A stretch of 64,000 bases of DNA from Geobacteraceae bacterium (GTDB lineage: Bacteria; Desulfobacterota; Desulfuromonadia; Geobacterales; Pseudopelobacteraceae). A program made the position numbers and the translations under genes. The stretch spans positions 1 through 64,000 of the forward strand of contig JANXYR010000080.1 in the NCBI GenBank assembly GCA_025355965.1, given 5' to 3'. Positions 35,000 to 44,354 of this stretch are shown here, piece by piece; within the stretch, counting starts at the first letter, position 1, and every line of letters starts with the position of its first letter. A model generated the notes under the pieces. It was given only the letters and a program-made list of their open reading frames with translations. It was not told the DNA's origin and ran no database searches.

Positions 35000-37474
35000 T
35001 TACTTTACAAGTGTAACCAAAGTCACAGGCGCCCCGCTCCAGATTGAATTAATCGGCGTTGCGCTAAAATGATACGGTGCAAATACCACTCCTGCAGGCA
35101 TACGCAGGGAAATTTTTGCTTTAAGCTGCATGCTTCCTGTTGCTGAGGAGACAGTGCACAGATCGTTTTCAGCAATTTTATAGGCAGAGGCGTCTGAACG
35201 TGACAATTCGATATATCCTTCCGGACAGACATGCATAGGTCCTTCTCCATATTGCGACAGTGTACCGCTGTGATACAGGGCGCTTCCGGTTACCAAAGCA
35301 AGTTTACCGGTTTCAGAAACAACAGGAGTCAATGCCTGCGGAGCAACAAAAGCAGGTATAGTAATAACTGGTGCAAAAGCTCCATTTTTTTGAAGTGAAA
35401 CATGGTTCATACCCAAATAGCCGGGTGTATTTGCTGCTATTTCCTCAAACTGAAGAGCAGGTCTTAACGGTGGCTGACCACCTAGACGTGTTATTAAATC
35501 CGAAAATATTTCAAAATCTGTCTTGATCTGAACGCTCTTGCGGATAGCCGGCTTTATGAACTGAACACGTCGGTCAGTGCTGGTGAAAGTACCTTCCTTC
35601 TCAGCATAAGAGCAAACCGGCAGAACAACGTCGGCCATGGCAGCAGTTTCAGTGAGGAAAAGCTCCGACACAACCAGGAATTCAACAGCGTCAAGAGCAG
35701 CCTTAACTTTGTTGCGATCGGGGTAGGACACAAGAGGGTTTTCACCTGCAACAAAGAGTGTCTTGACAGTGCCGTTAATACAGGCATCCAAAATCTGTAC
35801 GCTATTTAAGCCGCCATCTTGAGGATAAAAGCCCATATCCACAGCACCTTGACTATTGTTCTTCTCAGAAAGGCAGAGTACCCCGCATCCCTCTTTGCCA
35901 TATTTACCGGTTATAATAGCAAGGTTTGCAAGAGCACTCGCCAGAACAGCGTTATGGCCGGTATAAGCCTGCCCAGTAGGGAATATGATCAGCGCCTTCT
36001 CGGAAGAGGCATATTCAGAAGCAAGCTTTTTGATATCGGCAGCATTTAATCCACTCTGTTCGGCAATCGCTTCAGCACTAAAACCGGACAAAGCTTTTTC
36101 AAGCTCTGCGTAACCTGCTACTGCTGCTGCAGAGGCATCAACCATTTTCTCATCGAGAATAGTTTTGGCAATGGAGTTCAGTAAAGCAATTTCGCTTCCG
36201 GGGCGATGAACAAGGGTCTTCGCATCTGGAAGTTTTGAGAGTTTCCCGCGTTTATCAGAAAGTATGGAGAGTTTTACGCCTTTATTTTTGACCGCCATAT
36301 TTATTTCAAAGCCAACTACCGGATGTGTTTCATAGGCATCCGTCTTTATGACAAGCAGAAAATCGCTCTTCTGGATATCAAGTATGCTGGCAGATGAAGC
36401 TGTCGCTCCAAAACTGCGGGCAAAACCTTCAGTCAACGCAGCATGTGCATAACCAGCTGCATGGTCGAAATTTTTGGTCCCGACGTTTTCAAGAAGCATT
36501 GTTTTGAATAGTGAAAGTTCTTCATTGGTCAAGCGCGGTGTTGCAAGCGCAGCAACATTGGAACCACCTTTAAGACGCCCTGCTACAATTTCAAGAGCCT
36601 CGTCCCAGGTTGATTCAGATAAAACTCCATTTTTCCTGACTAGCGGTTTGGACAAACGCTGAGCACTATTGATAAACTGATAGCCAAAACGACCGCGCAC
36701 ACACAACTGACCTTTATGGAAGCCCTGTTCCTCATCATAAATAGTTGTCAGAACTTTGTTGTCTTTAACACCTAGCGTTACGTTACAACCGGTGCCGCAA
36801 TACCCACAAACTGACGTGTGCTTTGTCATTGCCCAAAAACGAGCTTTGTGCTTGAACGGACGGGCTAACAAAGCACCAACGGGACAAACAGATATACAAG
36901 AACCGCAAAACTCACAGTTAAGAGGATCATCAAATTCACAGCCAATTTTTGTATCAATTCCACGATCTATAAAGGTCAAAGCACCAAAGCTGACAATTTC
37001 ATCACAAATTCTAGCGCATTTACCGCACAGCACACAGCGGTTCATATCACGTTCAATCAGCGGATTGTTGTAATCAATTTCGTGATTAAATTTTTCATCG
37101 GTGAAGCGGTTGCTGTTAACTTTATATTCATATGTCAGGTTCTGAAGATCACAGTCACCTGATTTATCACAGACAGGGCAATCAAGTGGATGGTTAAGTA
37201 ACAAGAGCTCCAGAACCATTTTACGCGCCTTGATAATATCAGGTGTCGAGGTGCGGATTATCATTCCCTCGGTCGCAGGGGTAGTACATGCCGGAATCTG
37301 ACGCCCTTTCATCTGCTCAACTTCAACCAGGCACATACGGCACGCACCGAATGGTTTAAGCTTTTTATCATGGCATAGTATCGGGATATTAATCCCGTTT
37401 ATCTTTGCCGCTTCATAAATTGTCGCAGTCTTGGGTGCAGTTACCTGCTTGTCATCTATTGTAAGATTTACCAT
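35000..37474 (-). CDS. nuoG: NADH-quinone oxidoreductase subunit G
   Basis: An 824-residue iron-sulfur subunit. The N-terminal domain has the [2Fe-2S] cysteines C34, C45, C48 and C63, the His-Cys [4Fe-4S] site (H95, C99, C102, C108), and ferredoxin motifs CVLCGKCARICDE and CEFCGSCISVCPVG. A molybdopterin-oxidoreductase-like region follows, beginning with CGYCGTGCNVTLGVKDNKV, which adds a further cluster site; the rest is a degenerate molybdoenzyme fold. An upstream in-frame GTG at 37477 exists, but the ATG at 37474 has AGAGG at a good distance. The gene is in the usual place after nuoF. Confidence 0.94.
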   Translation of the reverse strand: MVNLTIDDKQVTAPKTATIYEAAKINGINIPILCHDKKLKPFGACRMCLVEVEQMKGRQIPACTTPATEGMIIRTSTPDIIKARKMVLELLLLNHPLDCPVCDKSGDCDLQNLTYEYKVNSNRFTDEKFNHEIDYNNPLIERDMNRCVLCGKCARICDEIVSFGALTFIDRGIDTKIGCEFDDPLNCEFCGSCISVCPVGALLARPFKHKARFWAMTKHTSVCGYCGTGCNVTLGVKDNKVLTTIYDEEQGFHKGQLCVRGRFGYQFINSAQRLSKPLVRKNGVLSESTWDEALEIVAGRLKGGSNVAALATPRLTNEELSLFKTMLLENVGTKNFDHAAGYAHAALTEGFARSFGATASSASILDIQKSDFLLVIKTDAYETHPVVGFEINMAVKNKGVKLSILSDKRGKLSKLPDAKTLVHRPGSEIALLNSIAKTILDEKMVDASAAAVAGYAELEKALSGFSAEAIAEQSGLNAADIKKLASEYASSEKALIIFPTGQAYTGHNAVLASALANLAIITGKYGKEGCGVLCLSEKNNSQGAVDMGFYPQDGGLNSVQILDACINGTVKTLFVAGENPLVSYPDRNKVKAALDAVEFLVVSELFLTETAAMADVVLPVCSYAEKEGTFTSTDRRVQFIKPAIRKSVQIKTDFEIFSDLITRLGGQPPLRPALQFEEIAANTPGYLGMNHVSLQKNGAFAPVITIPAFVAPQALTPVVSETGKLALVTGSALYHSGTLSQYGEGPMHVCPEGYIELSRSDASAYKIAENDLCTVSSATGSMQLKAKISLRMPAGVVFAPYHFSATPINSIWSGAPVTLVTLVK

Positions 37475-37517
37475 CACAACCTCTGTTTAGTGAGTTTGAC
37501 CGTGTACGTGTGTAATT

Positions 37518-39299
37518 CTATTCAATTGCCATAAAGCGGCAGGCATCGTAGCAAGATTTACATTTTGTGCATTTTTCTTTATCAAGATAAGCCAACTGCC
37601 CTTTCTCCCAAACAATTGCGTCAACCGGACAGGCCTTCTTGCAAGCGCCACACTTTACACATTTATCCTCAACTACTTCCCAGAGGAGCAATTCTTTGCA
37701 ACAGTTAGATGGGCAACGCTTATCATTAATATGCGCTTCATATTCATGGCGGAAATAATTAATAGTTGAAAGAATTGGGTTCGGCGCTGTCTGCCCAAGA
37801 CCGCAGAGAGACGCTTTTTTAATTGCTATACCCAAATCCTGAAGTGTCTCAATATCGGACAGTACACCACGACCTTCAGTGATACGCTGCAGGATATCAA
37901 GCATAACTTTGAGGCCTATGCGGCAAGGAACACATTTTCCGCATGACTCATCTCTTGTGAAGTTCAAAAAGAAACGTGAGACGTCTACCATGCACGTTGT
38001 TTCATCCATTACAACAAGACCGCCGGAGCCCATCATTGCTCCAGCTTTAATCAAAGAATCGTAATCAACAGGTGTATCAAGAATATCGGCAGGTATACAT
38101 CCACCGGAAGGCCCCCCAGCTTGAACGGCCTTGAACTTACGATTGTTTGCTATGCCGCCACAAACATCGTAAATAACTTCTCGTACTTTCATGCCTGCCG
38201 GTACTTCTACTAGACCGGTATGTTTAACCTTTCCGGTAACAGCAAATATCTTTGTGCCCTTGGTTGTTTCAGTACCAAGTGAAGCGTACCAATCACCGCC
38301 TTTATTAATTATATGGCGAACATTTCCGAAGGTCTCAACGTTATTAATATTAGTAGGCTTGCCCCATAGACCACGTACAGCAGGAAACGGAGGACGTGGG
38401 CGGCTCATACCACGATAACCTTCAATTGAAGCCATTAGGGCAGTTTCTTCACCACAAACAAAAGCACCTGCTCCCATCTTTATACGCATGTCGAAGTCAA
38501 GGCCCCACCCTTGAATATTTTTACCAAGGTAGCCTTTCTCATAGCAAACATCCATCGCGTGCTGGAGACGCTGAACAGCGAGTGGATACTCGGCACGAAC
38601 ATATACATAACCAAAGTCGCACCCGATTGCATACGCCGCAATCATCATACCCTCAATAATACAGAAAGGGTCACCTTCAAGAAGCGAACGGTCCATGAAT
38701 GCGCCTGGATCCCCTTCGTCAGCGTTACAAATTAAATACTTATGGTCACCAGGAGAGGCTTTACAAAAAGACCACTTCATGCCTGTTGGGAAACCACCAC
38801 CACCTCGACCACGCAGACCTGACTTTTTGACCTCTTCAATAACTTCTTCCGGCTTCATTGATTTTACGCACTTCTCGATTGCTTTGAAACCGTCTTCAGC
38901 CTTATAGGCTTCGATACTATCTGGATCTATCTGTCCACAACCGGTCATGACAACGCGCATCTGAGCGTCGACAAACTGGTTATAGTATGGTTTGGCTTTT
39001 CTCTTTTCAATAACTTCTTTATTAACAATATGCTCGTCAATAATTTTTTCTACTTCTTCAGGTTTTACAAAGTCATAGGTGACACGGCCTTGTTCTGGCG
39101 TGATTATATCTACCAAAACATCGTTGGCACACAATCCACGGCAACCGGTTTTAATGACATCACAGCGCTTGCCAACAACGGCATCCACGCCCTTTTCAGC
39201 CAGCAGCTTTACAAATGCCGCTTCAACTTCTTTGGCACCCATTGAAATCCCACCAGTTCCCTGGCAGATAAGAATCTGTATTCCCGCGTTTTCGCTCAT
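37518..39299 (-). CDS. nuoF: NADH-quinone oxidoreductase subunit F, extended form
   Basis: A 593-residue NADH- and FMN-binding subunit, the entry point for electrons. GLRGRGGGGFPTGMKWSF and CNADEGDPGAFMDRSLLEGD are the FMN/NADH glycine-rich motifs, and ESCGKCVPCRIG starts the N3 cluster site. Unlike short E. coli NuoF (445), it has an extra N-terminal thioredoxin-like domain (about residues 1-115; ICQGTGGISMG, where one cysteine of the pair is Gly) and a C-terminal two-cluster ferredoxin (KCVKCGACKKACP, KCTKCKSCYDAC). This build is shared with the HydB/HndC subunits of soluble hydrogenases and is usual for Geobacter complex I. Confidence 0.94.
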   Translation of the reverse strand: MSENAGIQILICQGTGGISMGAKEVEAAFVKLLAEKGVDAVVGKRCDVIKTGCRGLCANDVLVDIITPEQGRVTYDFVKPEEVEKIIDEHIVNKEVIEKRKAKPYYNQFVDAQMRVVMTGCGQIDPDSIEAYKAEDGFKAIEKCVKSMKPEEVIEEVKKSGLRGRGGGGFPTGMKWSFCKASPGDHKYLICNADEGDPGAFMDRSLLEGDPFCIIEGMMIAAYAIGCDFGYVYVRAEYPLAVQRLQHAMDVCYEKGYLGKNIQGWGLDFDMRIKMGAGAFVCGEETALMASIEGYRGMSRPRPPFPAVRGLWGKPTNINNVETFGNVRHIINKGGDWYASLGTETTKGTKIFAVTGKVKHTGLVEVPAGMKVREVIYDVCGGIANNRKFKAVQAGGPSGGCIPADILDTPVDYDSLIKAGAMMGSGGLVVMDETTCMVDVSRFFLNFTRDESCGKCVPCRIGLKVMLDILQRITEGRGVLSDIETLQDLGIAIKKASLCGLGQTAPNPILSTINYFRHEYEAHINDKRCPSNCCKELLLWEVVEDKCVKCGACKKACPVDAIVWEKGQLAYLDKEKCTKCKSCYDACRFMAIE

Positions 39300-39338
39300 G
39301 ACTCAATTGTCCCCTGCTGGATAGTTTCGAGCTACGTG

Positions 39339-39851
39339 CTACTTCAATGGTCTCTGGTTGTAATCAGCGACAATTTCATCCACTTTTTGTACTGTCATTC
39401 CGCCGTAGGTTGAATCGTTTACCATTGCCAATGGTGCCATTCCGCAGGCACCCAAGCATGCGACCTTCTCAAATGTATAACGAAGATCCGGTGAAGTCTC
39501 AGCATGGCCGATGTGCAGCTTATCAAAAAATGTTTCTACTATTCTGGTAGCACCCTGAACATGACAGGCTGTTCCGACACAAACACGTATGATAAATTTA
39601 CCGCGAGGTTTTAGATGAAACTGAGCATAGAATGTCAGAACACCGTAAATCTGGCTCGGATACACATTCAGTCGCTCGGCAACGTAATCAGCTACTACAC
39701 GCGGGACATACCCATATTCCTCCTGTACGCCTTGAAGAACAGGCATCAGGTTTCCTGGGATATCTATATATTTACCTATAACCGCATCAGCTATGGAAAG
39801 GTCAATTTCCGGCTCTTGCTCTGTGCCCTGCTGCGCTACTACGTCACTCAT
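39339..39851 (-). CDS. nuoE: NADH-quinone oxidoreductase subunit E
   Basis: A 170-residue subunit with the thioredoxin-like [2Fe-2S] domain, cluster N1a. Four cysteines lie in CVGTACHVQGA and CLGACGMAP. VYPSQIYGVLTFYAQFHLKP is the conserved preceding segment. The ATG at 39851 is chosen because AGGAG sits nine bases upstream; an in-frame ATG at 39860 overlaps that ribosome site. It is 39 bases from nuoF and 29 from nuoD. Confidence 0.94.
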   Translation of the reverse strand: MSDVVAQQGTEQEPEIDLSIADAVIGKYIDIPGNLMPVLQGVQEEYGYVPRVVADYVAERLNVYPSQIYGVLTFYAQFHLKPRGKFIIRVCVGTACHVQGATRIVETFFDKLHIGHAETSPDLRYTFEKVACLGACGMAPLAMVNDSTYGGMTVQKVDEIVADYNQRPLK

Positions 39852-39880
39852 GCGCCCCATCTCCTTTGAATCGTGCGGAG

Positions 39881-41053
39881 TTACCTGTCAATTTCACCAA
39901 GAACGATGTCAAGCGTACCTATCACAGCTACAAGGTCAGCCACCATTGAACCAAGACACATTTTTTCAATAGCCTGCAGGTTCACGAATGAAGGTGGACG
40001 AATTCTCAAGCGATACGGTTTGTTGCCGCCGTCACTGACAATATAGAAGCCAAGCTCACCTTTGGGGGCCTCAACACCCTGATATACTTCGCCTTCAGGG
40101 GCATAAAAACCCTCGGAGGCAATCTTGAAGTGGTGGATCAGGCCTTCAATGCTGTTGTAAACATTTTCCTTAGGCGGATAACAGACCTGCGGACAGTCAG
40201 CCAATACAGGCCCGGGTTTAAGCCTGTCAAGGCCCTGGCGAACAATTTTACAAGCTTCGCGCATCTCAACCAGACGTACTTTATAACGATCAAAAGTGTC
40301 GCAGTTTTCACCGGTCGGCACCTTAAACTGATACTTTTCATAACCACTGTACTGATTGTCGCGACGAAGATCCCAATCAACACCAGAACCACGAAGCGCT
40401 GGACCGGTTAGTCCAATATCGATTGCGTCCTCAGCGGAAATAACTCCGTTTCCGACTGTACGCTTAACCCAGATCGGGTTGGTAGTCAAAAGACCTTCAT
40501 ATTGATCCAGATAGCCTGGCATACTGTCAATGAAATCACTGACTTTTTTCACGAATTCTTCGGGCACATCTTGAGAAAGGCCACCAACCCGGAAGAAGTT
40601 AGATGTCATACGGGCACCAGATACTAACTCGTAGGTCTCCATAATAGCTTCACGCTCGCGGAAAGCATAAATAAAGACAGTCATGGCGCCAATGTCTAGC
40701 GCGTGACATGCGAGCCAAACCAGATGTGACTCAAGCCTGGTCAACTCAGCCATAATTATCCTGATCGTTTCAGCGCGCTCAGGCACCTCGACATCCATTA
40801 GTTTTTCAACAGCCAGAATATACCCGAGGTTGTTACTCATTGGCGCCAGGTAATCGAGTCGATCCGTTAGTGGCAGGATTTGGTGATAAGTGCGGTGTTC
40901 TGACAGTTTTTCAATGCCACGATGTAGATAGCCGATATGAGGAGTTACCTTGGTAATGATTTCTCCGTCAAGTTCGAGAACAAGTCGCAGAACCCCGTGG
41001 GTACTAGGATGCTGGGGGCCCATATTTAGTGTCATTGTTTCAGTAGTAGCCAT
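39881..41053 (-). CDS. nuoD: NADH-quinone oxidoreductase subunit D
   Basis: A 390-residue subunit, related to the large subunit of NiFe hydrogenases, that forms the quinone site with NuoB and NuoH. MTLNMGPQHPSTHGVLRLVL, PHIGYLHRGIEKLSEHRTY, VGGLSQDVPEEF and PRNG-like ALRGSGVDWDLRR are recognisable. The last residues, VLGEIDR, are the conserved end. It is separate from nuoC, unlike the fused E. coli nuoCD. It follows nuoC by 44 bases and precedes nuoE by 29. Confidence 0.95.
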   Translation of the reverse strand: MATTETMTLNMGPQHPSTHGVLRLVLELDGEIITKVTPHIGYLHRGIEKLSEHRTYHQILPLTDRLDYLAPMSNNLGYILAVEKLMDVEVPERAETIRIIMAELTRLESHLVWLACHALDIGAMTVFIYAFREREAIMETYELVSGARMTSNFFRVGGLSQDVPEEFVKKVSDFIDSMPGYLDQYEGLLTTNPIWVKRTVGNGVISAEDAIDIGLTGPALRGSGVDWDLRRDNQYSGYEKYQFKVPTGENCDTFDRYKVRLVEMREACKIVRQGLDRLKPGPVLADCPQVCYPPKENVYNSIEGLIHHFKIASEGFYAPEGEVYQGVEAPKGELGFYIVSDGGNKPYRLRIRPPSFVNLQAIEKMCLGSMVADLVAVIGTLDIVLGEIDR

Positions 41054-41097
41054 GAATCGCCTCTTCTATGATCGAAATACAGAAAGAAATATTAATA

Positions 41098-41586
41098 CTA
41101 CGACAAGCGCCCTTTATACGGTTCACGATCCGGACCTTGCAGAGGATAGTCTTTGCGAAGCGGGTGCCCCTCCCAATCATCAGTCATAAGAATACGACGA
41201 AGGTCAGGATGTTTGTCGAACATAATGCCAAAAAGGTCAAAAACCTCACGCTCAAGCCAGTTAGCAGTTTTCCATACCTGTGTAGCAGTTGGGATACGGC
41301 ATTCTGCTTCAGTTACCGGTGTCTTGATACGCAAGCGATCCTTGTTTGGAATCGAATAAAGAAGATATACCATCATGAAACGTTCTTCTTTTTTACCCAA
41401 ATAGTCGACTGCGGTAAGGTCAGTAAGCAGGTTGTACTGAAGTGATTGCTTGAGGAACGAAAGGATCTCAATAATTGAATCTTTCGCAACAGTTACCGTC
41501 ACTTCTCCCCTGAATTCGACTACATCAATGATCGATGCGGCAAATTTTTCTTTCAGCTTCAGTACTGCGCGATTGTTTTCTGCCAT
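41098..41586 (-). CDS. nuoC: NADH-quinone oxidoreductase subunit C
   Basis: A 162-residue 30-kDa-type subunit of the connecting module. NLLTDLTAVDYLGKKEERF, VWKTANWLEREVFDLFGI and the signature HPDLRRILMTDDWEGHPLRKD identify it. The reading frame could start three codons earlier at TTG; the ATG at 41586 is chosen. It is a stand-alone gene, not fused to nuoD. The ribosome site is modest, so it probably depends on coupling with nuoB, 51 bases upstream. Confidence 0.94.
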   Translation of the reverse strand: MAENNRAVLKLKEKFAASIIDVVEFRGEVTVTVAKDSIIEILSFLKQSLQYNLLTDLTAVDYLGKKEERFMMVYLLYSIPNKDRLRIKTPVTEAECRIPTATQVWKTANWLEREVFDLFGIMFDKHPDLRRILMTDDWEGHPLRKDYPLQGPDREPYKGRLS

Positions 41587-41637
41587 AATATCCAACCCTT
41601 TTGTGGGATTTGTGTGCGTTAGTCGATGTGTCAGAAA

Positions 41638-42153
41638 TTAAGCTGCTTTCGGAATATATCGCTCGCCCAAGCCAATTGCGGAGCCGAACGAATTCCGTTC
41701 TGTCATTATCTTGTCCTGCAGCTTCATAAGACCGAACAGCAGCGCCTCTGGGCGCGGTGGGCAGCCGGGAATATAAACATCTACCGGCAGAGCTTCGTCG
41801 ATACCCTGAACAACGCTATAAGTGTCAAAAATCCCGCCGGAGCAGGCACACGCCCCCATAGCGATAACCCATTTAGGCTCAGGCATCTGCTCATAAACGG
41901 TTTTAATAACAGGCAACATCTTTTTAGTAACTGTACCGGCGATGATAATACAGTCAGACTGACGTGGCGAAGCGCGGAAAATTATACCAAAACGGTCCAA
42001 GTCATTATGGGAAGCACCGGTAGCCATCATTTCAATAGCACAGCAGGCAAGACCAAATGTCATCGGCCAAACTGACGATTTACGTGACCAGTTCACAAGA
42101 GCGTCTAGCGACGTGGTGATAATATTTTCGCCAAGCGGATTGTCTACTCCCAT
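41638..42153 (-). CDS. nuoB: NADH-quinone oxidoreductase subunit B
   Basis: A 171-residue subunit carrying the N2 [4Fe-4S] cluster that reduces quinone. It has [14 protein letters not shown] with the tandem-cysteine pair, GACACSGG and the CPPRPEALL motif, all in place. The start is the ATG at 42153, with AGGAG seven bases upstream; that site lies in the last codons of nuoA, and the genes overlap by ten bases. An earlier in-frame ATG at 42174 has no good ribosome site. Confidence 0.95.
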   Translation of the reverse strand: MGVDNPLGENIITTSLDALVNWSRKSSVWPMTFGLACCAIEMMATGASHNDLDRFGIIFRASPRQSDCIIIAGTVTKKMLPVIKTVYEQMPEPKWVIAMGACACSGGIFDTYSVVQGIDEALPVDVYIPGCPPRPEALLFGLMKLQDKIMTERNSFGSAIGLGERYIPKAA

Positions 42154-42500
42154 TCCAGCGCTCCTTTTTTCCATACATAAATATAACCGACGAAGAGGAT
42201 AACGATAAATACGCCCATCTCGACCAACCCAAAAACACCCAGTTTTTTATAAAGGATAGCCCAAGGATAGAGGAACACAGCCTCGATATCGAACAATATG
42301 AACAACATTGCTATCAGGTAAAACTTAATTGAAAAACGCTCCCGCGCTGTGCCAACTGGCTCACAACCGCACTCATACGGTGATAATTTTAAGGCCGAGT
42401 ATTTCTTTGGCCCAATAAGCGAGGAGAAGATAAGTGAACAAAGACCGAAGCCCACTGCCACTAACACCAGAAGTAATATTGGTAAATATGCACCGAGCAT
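42144..42500 (-). CDS. nuoA: NADH-quinone oxidoreductase subunit A
   Basis: A 118-residue membrane subunit with three helices and the conserved [20 protein letters not shown] loop, in which the cysteine changes exposure between active and resting states in related enzymes. [12 protein letters not shown] is the other conserved part. GGAGG lies seven bases before the ATG. It is the first gene of the 14-gene operon; the promoter and operator lie just upstream. Confidence 0.95.
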   Translation of the reverse strand: MLGAYLPILLLVLVAVGFGLCSLIFSSLIGPKKYSALKLSPYECGCEPVGTARERFSIKFYLIAMLFILFDIEAVFLYPWAILYKKLGVFGLVEMGVFIVILFVGYIYVWKKGALEWE

Positions 42501-42524
42501 TGATAGCCCTCCTTACTGCGTACG

Positions 42525-42537
42525 GTATACTGTATAC
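42525..42537. promoter_or_regulatory. Palindromic operator GTATACTGTATAC at the nuo promoter
   Basis: Two GTATAC half-sites separated by one T form a 13-base inverted repeat, 24 bases upstream of the nuoA ATG and a few bases after the predicted transcription start. This is where a repressor would block initiation or early elongation. Palindromes built on GTATAC are used by several GntR-type repressors, and a Geobacter repressor called HgtR is reported to act on nuo genes. I do not recall its exact site, so the regulator is not assigned. Confidence 0.6.
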
Positions 42538-42547
42538 AAACGCTGCT

Positions 42548-42576
42548 GTAATAGGTTATTTAATTTTCTTTGTCAA
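42548..42576 (-). promoter_or_regulatory. Sigma-70-type promoter of the nuo operon
   Basis: On the minus strand, a perfect TTGACA (42571-42576) is followed after exactly 17 bases by TATTAC (42548-42553, four of six matches). The predicted start of transcription is near 42541, about 40 bases before the nuoA ATG. The flanking sequence is very AT-rich, and the operator palindrome lies just downstream. Confidence 0.7.
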
Positions 42577-42652
42577 TAGTTTTTTTACTATTCAAAAATA
42601 TGTTAAAAGTCTTATTGCTTTCTAAATCGCAAATGAAATTACTACTTTACCA

Positions 42653-42681
42653 TTGACACCCACTGATACTTATGATAGATA
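42653..42681 (+). promoter_or_regulatory. Possible promoter for hemL
   Basis: A perfect TTGACA (42653-42658) lies 82 bases before the hemL ATG. At 17 bases there is a poor TAGATA (42676-42681); a better TATGAT (42671-42676) is only 12 bases away. The -35 element is convincing, the -10 choice is not. Confidence 0.4.
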
Positions 42682-42739
42682 CGCCACCTATAAAGAGCCC
42701 TTTTTAGTTATTAATTTTAGACACGCCGAGGTGTATTTT

Positions 42740-44026
42740 ATGAATCACGAACGCTCCAGTTTTCTTTTTCAGCAGGCAATCGCATCCATTCCTGGCGGTG
42801 TCAATAGTCCAGTACGAGCCTTCAAATCCGTCGGTGCCGACCCTCTCTTTATTAAAAAGGCTGCTGGCAGCCATATTTATGACGAGGATGGTAACACTTT
42901 TATTGATTACGTCGGCTCGTGGGGACCGATGATCGCAGGGCATTGCCATCCGGACATAATTAAAGCGGTTCAGGATACTATGGCTAGCGGAGCCAGCTTT
43001 GGAGCGCCTACAGAACGGGAGACAATTCTTGCCAACATGGTAATAGAAGCGGTTCCTTCTATTGAGATGGTTCGCATGGTTAGTTCCGGCACCGAAGCGA
43101 CCATGAGCGCTATCCGCCTCGCTCGTGGCTATACCGGACGAGACAAGATTCTTAAGTTCTCCGGCTGCTATCATGGTCATGCCGACTCCCTGCTGGTCAA
43201 GGCCGGTTCAGGAGCTGCAACCTTTGGAGTCCCAGACTCTCCCGGTGTTCCGGCTGATGTTGCCAAACTCACGCTGACAGCGGAATACAATTCACTTGAT
43301 TCTGTTAACGCTCTCGTCGCCGGGAATAAAAACAGCATTGCCTGTATTATTGTTGAACCGGTTGCCGGCAATATGGGCACGGTGCCACCGCGTGAGGGCT
43401 TTTTGGAAGGTCTTCGGGAAATCTGTACCAATGAAGGCATAATATTAATTTTTGACGAAGTCATGTCTGGCTTCCGCGTTGCCTACGGTGGCGCTCAGGA
43501 GCTGTATGGTGTCACTCCGGACATGACAACTTTAGGCAAGATTATAGGTGGAGGCCTTCCGGTTGGAGCGTTTGGCGGCAAGCGCGAAATAATGGAGAAA
43601 CTTTCTCCATCAGGCGGAATTTATCAGGCCGGTACTCTGTCCGGAAATCCACTTGCCATGTCGGCCGGTATTGCAACGCTGAATATCCTCAAGCAACCCG
43701 GTTTTTATAAAGTACTTGAAGAAAAAAGTCGTGCTGTTGCCGATGGCATTGCCAAGGCGGCAATGAATGCTGGTTATCCTATCTACTCCACCCGCGTCGG
43801 TAGCATGTTTTGTGCTTTTTTCAGCAAGAACAATGTTTATGACTGGCCAACCGCTTCTCAATGTGACACCAAGGCTTTTGCAAAATACTTCCTCGCTATG
43901 CTTGATGAGGGAGTTTATCTAGCCCCTTCTCAATTCGAAACGGCCTTTGTTTCTGCCGCACACAGCGAGGCCGACATCGAAAAGACTATTGCGGCTGCCG
44001 CTAAATGCTTTAAACTGATTGCTTGA
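42740..44026 (+). CDS. hemL: Glutamate-1-semialdehyde 2,1-aminomutase
   Basis: A 428-residue PLP enzyme converting glutamate-1-semialdehyde to 5-aminolevulinate in heme synthesis. [52 protein letters not shown], and [11 protein letters not shown] are typical, and [17 protein letters not shown] has the PLP lysine. The reading frame is open from a TTG at 42653, but the ATG at 42740 has GAGGTG at a suitable distance and begins the family sequence. It is divergent from nuo. A paralogous enzyme of unknown function lies in the EPS locus at 3569-4873. Confidence 0.94.
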   Translation: MNHERSSFLFQQAIASIPGGVNSPVRAFKSVGADPLFIKKAAGSHIYDEDGNTFIDYVGSWGPMIAGHCHPDIIKAVQDTMASGASFGAPTERETILANMVIEAVPSIEMVRMVSSGTEATMSAIRLARGYTGRDKILKFSGCYHGHADSLLVKAGSGAATFGVPDSPGVPADVAKLTLTAEYNSLDSVNALVAGNKNSIACIIVEPVAGNMGTVPPREGFLEGLREICTNEGIILIFDEVMSGFRVAYGGAQELYGVTPDMTTLGKIIGGGLPVGAFGGKREIMEKLSPSGGIYQAGTLSGNPLAMSAGIATLNILKQPGFYKVLEEKSRAVADGIAKAAMNAGYPIYSTRVGSMFCAFFSKNNVYDWPTASQCDTKAFAKYFLAMLDEGVYLAPSQFETAFVSAAHSEADIEKTIAAAAKCFKLIA

Positions 44027-44045
44027 CGCTTGTTCTCATTTCTGT

Positions 44046-44080
44046 TTGACATATCAACTGTACCTATGGTATTGAGTACC
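44046..44080 (+). promoter_or_regulatory. Possible promoter and near-palindrome before the atp genes
   Basis: TTGACA at 44046-44051 is followed after 18 bases by TATTGA at 44070-44075. The sequence GGTATTGAGTACC at 44068-44080 is an imperfect palindrome overlapping the -10 and resembles, loosely, the GTATAC palindrome at nuo. Both calls are weak. The gene spacing from hemL (85 bases) leaves room for an internal promoter. Confidence 0.35.
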
Positions 44081-44111
44081 GGTTTTATGCAGCTCTTACT
44101 GGTTACTTTTC

Positions 44112-44354
44112 ATGTCAAGTAACAATCGTCAACTTTTTCAAAGTCTTGCAATGGTTTCCAGTATGGGCATTTCTGTAGTACTGGCAATCGCCATTGGCGT
44201 CTGGTTCGGTCTAACGTTGGATCGCTGGTTAGGCACCAAACCCTGGTTCTTTTATATTTTTCTGTTCATCGGGATTGCAGCCGGTTTCAAGAATGTGTAC
44301 GTTATCGCCGGCAGGGAGATCCGTAAAAGTGATGATAACGATCAACGAGGATAA
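44112..44354 (+). CDS. atpZ: AtpZ/AtpI-type small membrane protein
   Basis: An 80-residue protein with two membrane helices (about 15-35 and 43-63) and the AtpZ/AtpI family pattern (PF09527): SSMGISVVLAIAIGVWFGL, LDRWLGTKPWFFYIFLFIGI. Family members precede atpI in many F0 operons and are linked with magnesium uptake or rotor assembly, but the role is not settled. The start of atpI lies inside its last 23 bases. Confidence 0.8.
   Translation: MSSNNRQLFQSLAMVSSMGISVVLAIAIGVWFGLTLDRWLGTKPWFFYIFLFIGIAAGFKNVYVIAGREIRKSDDNDQRG

Noticed and set aside
42653..42739. 29-codon extension of hemL from a TTG start
   Set aside because: The TTG is part of the likely -35 element, and the ATG at 42740 has a ribosome site and the family N-terminus.
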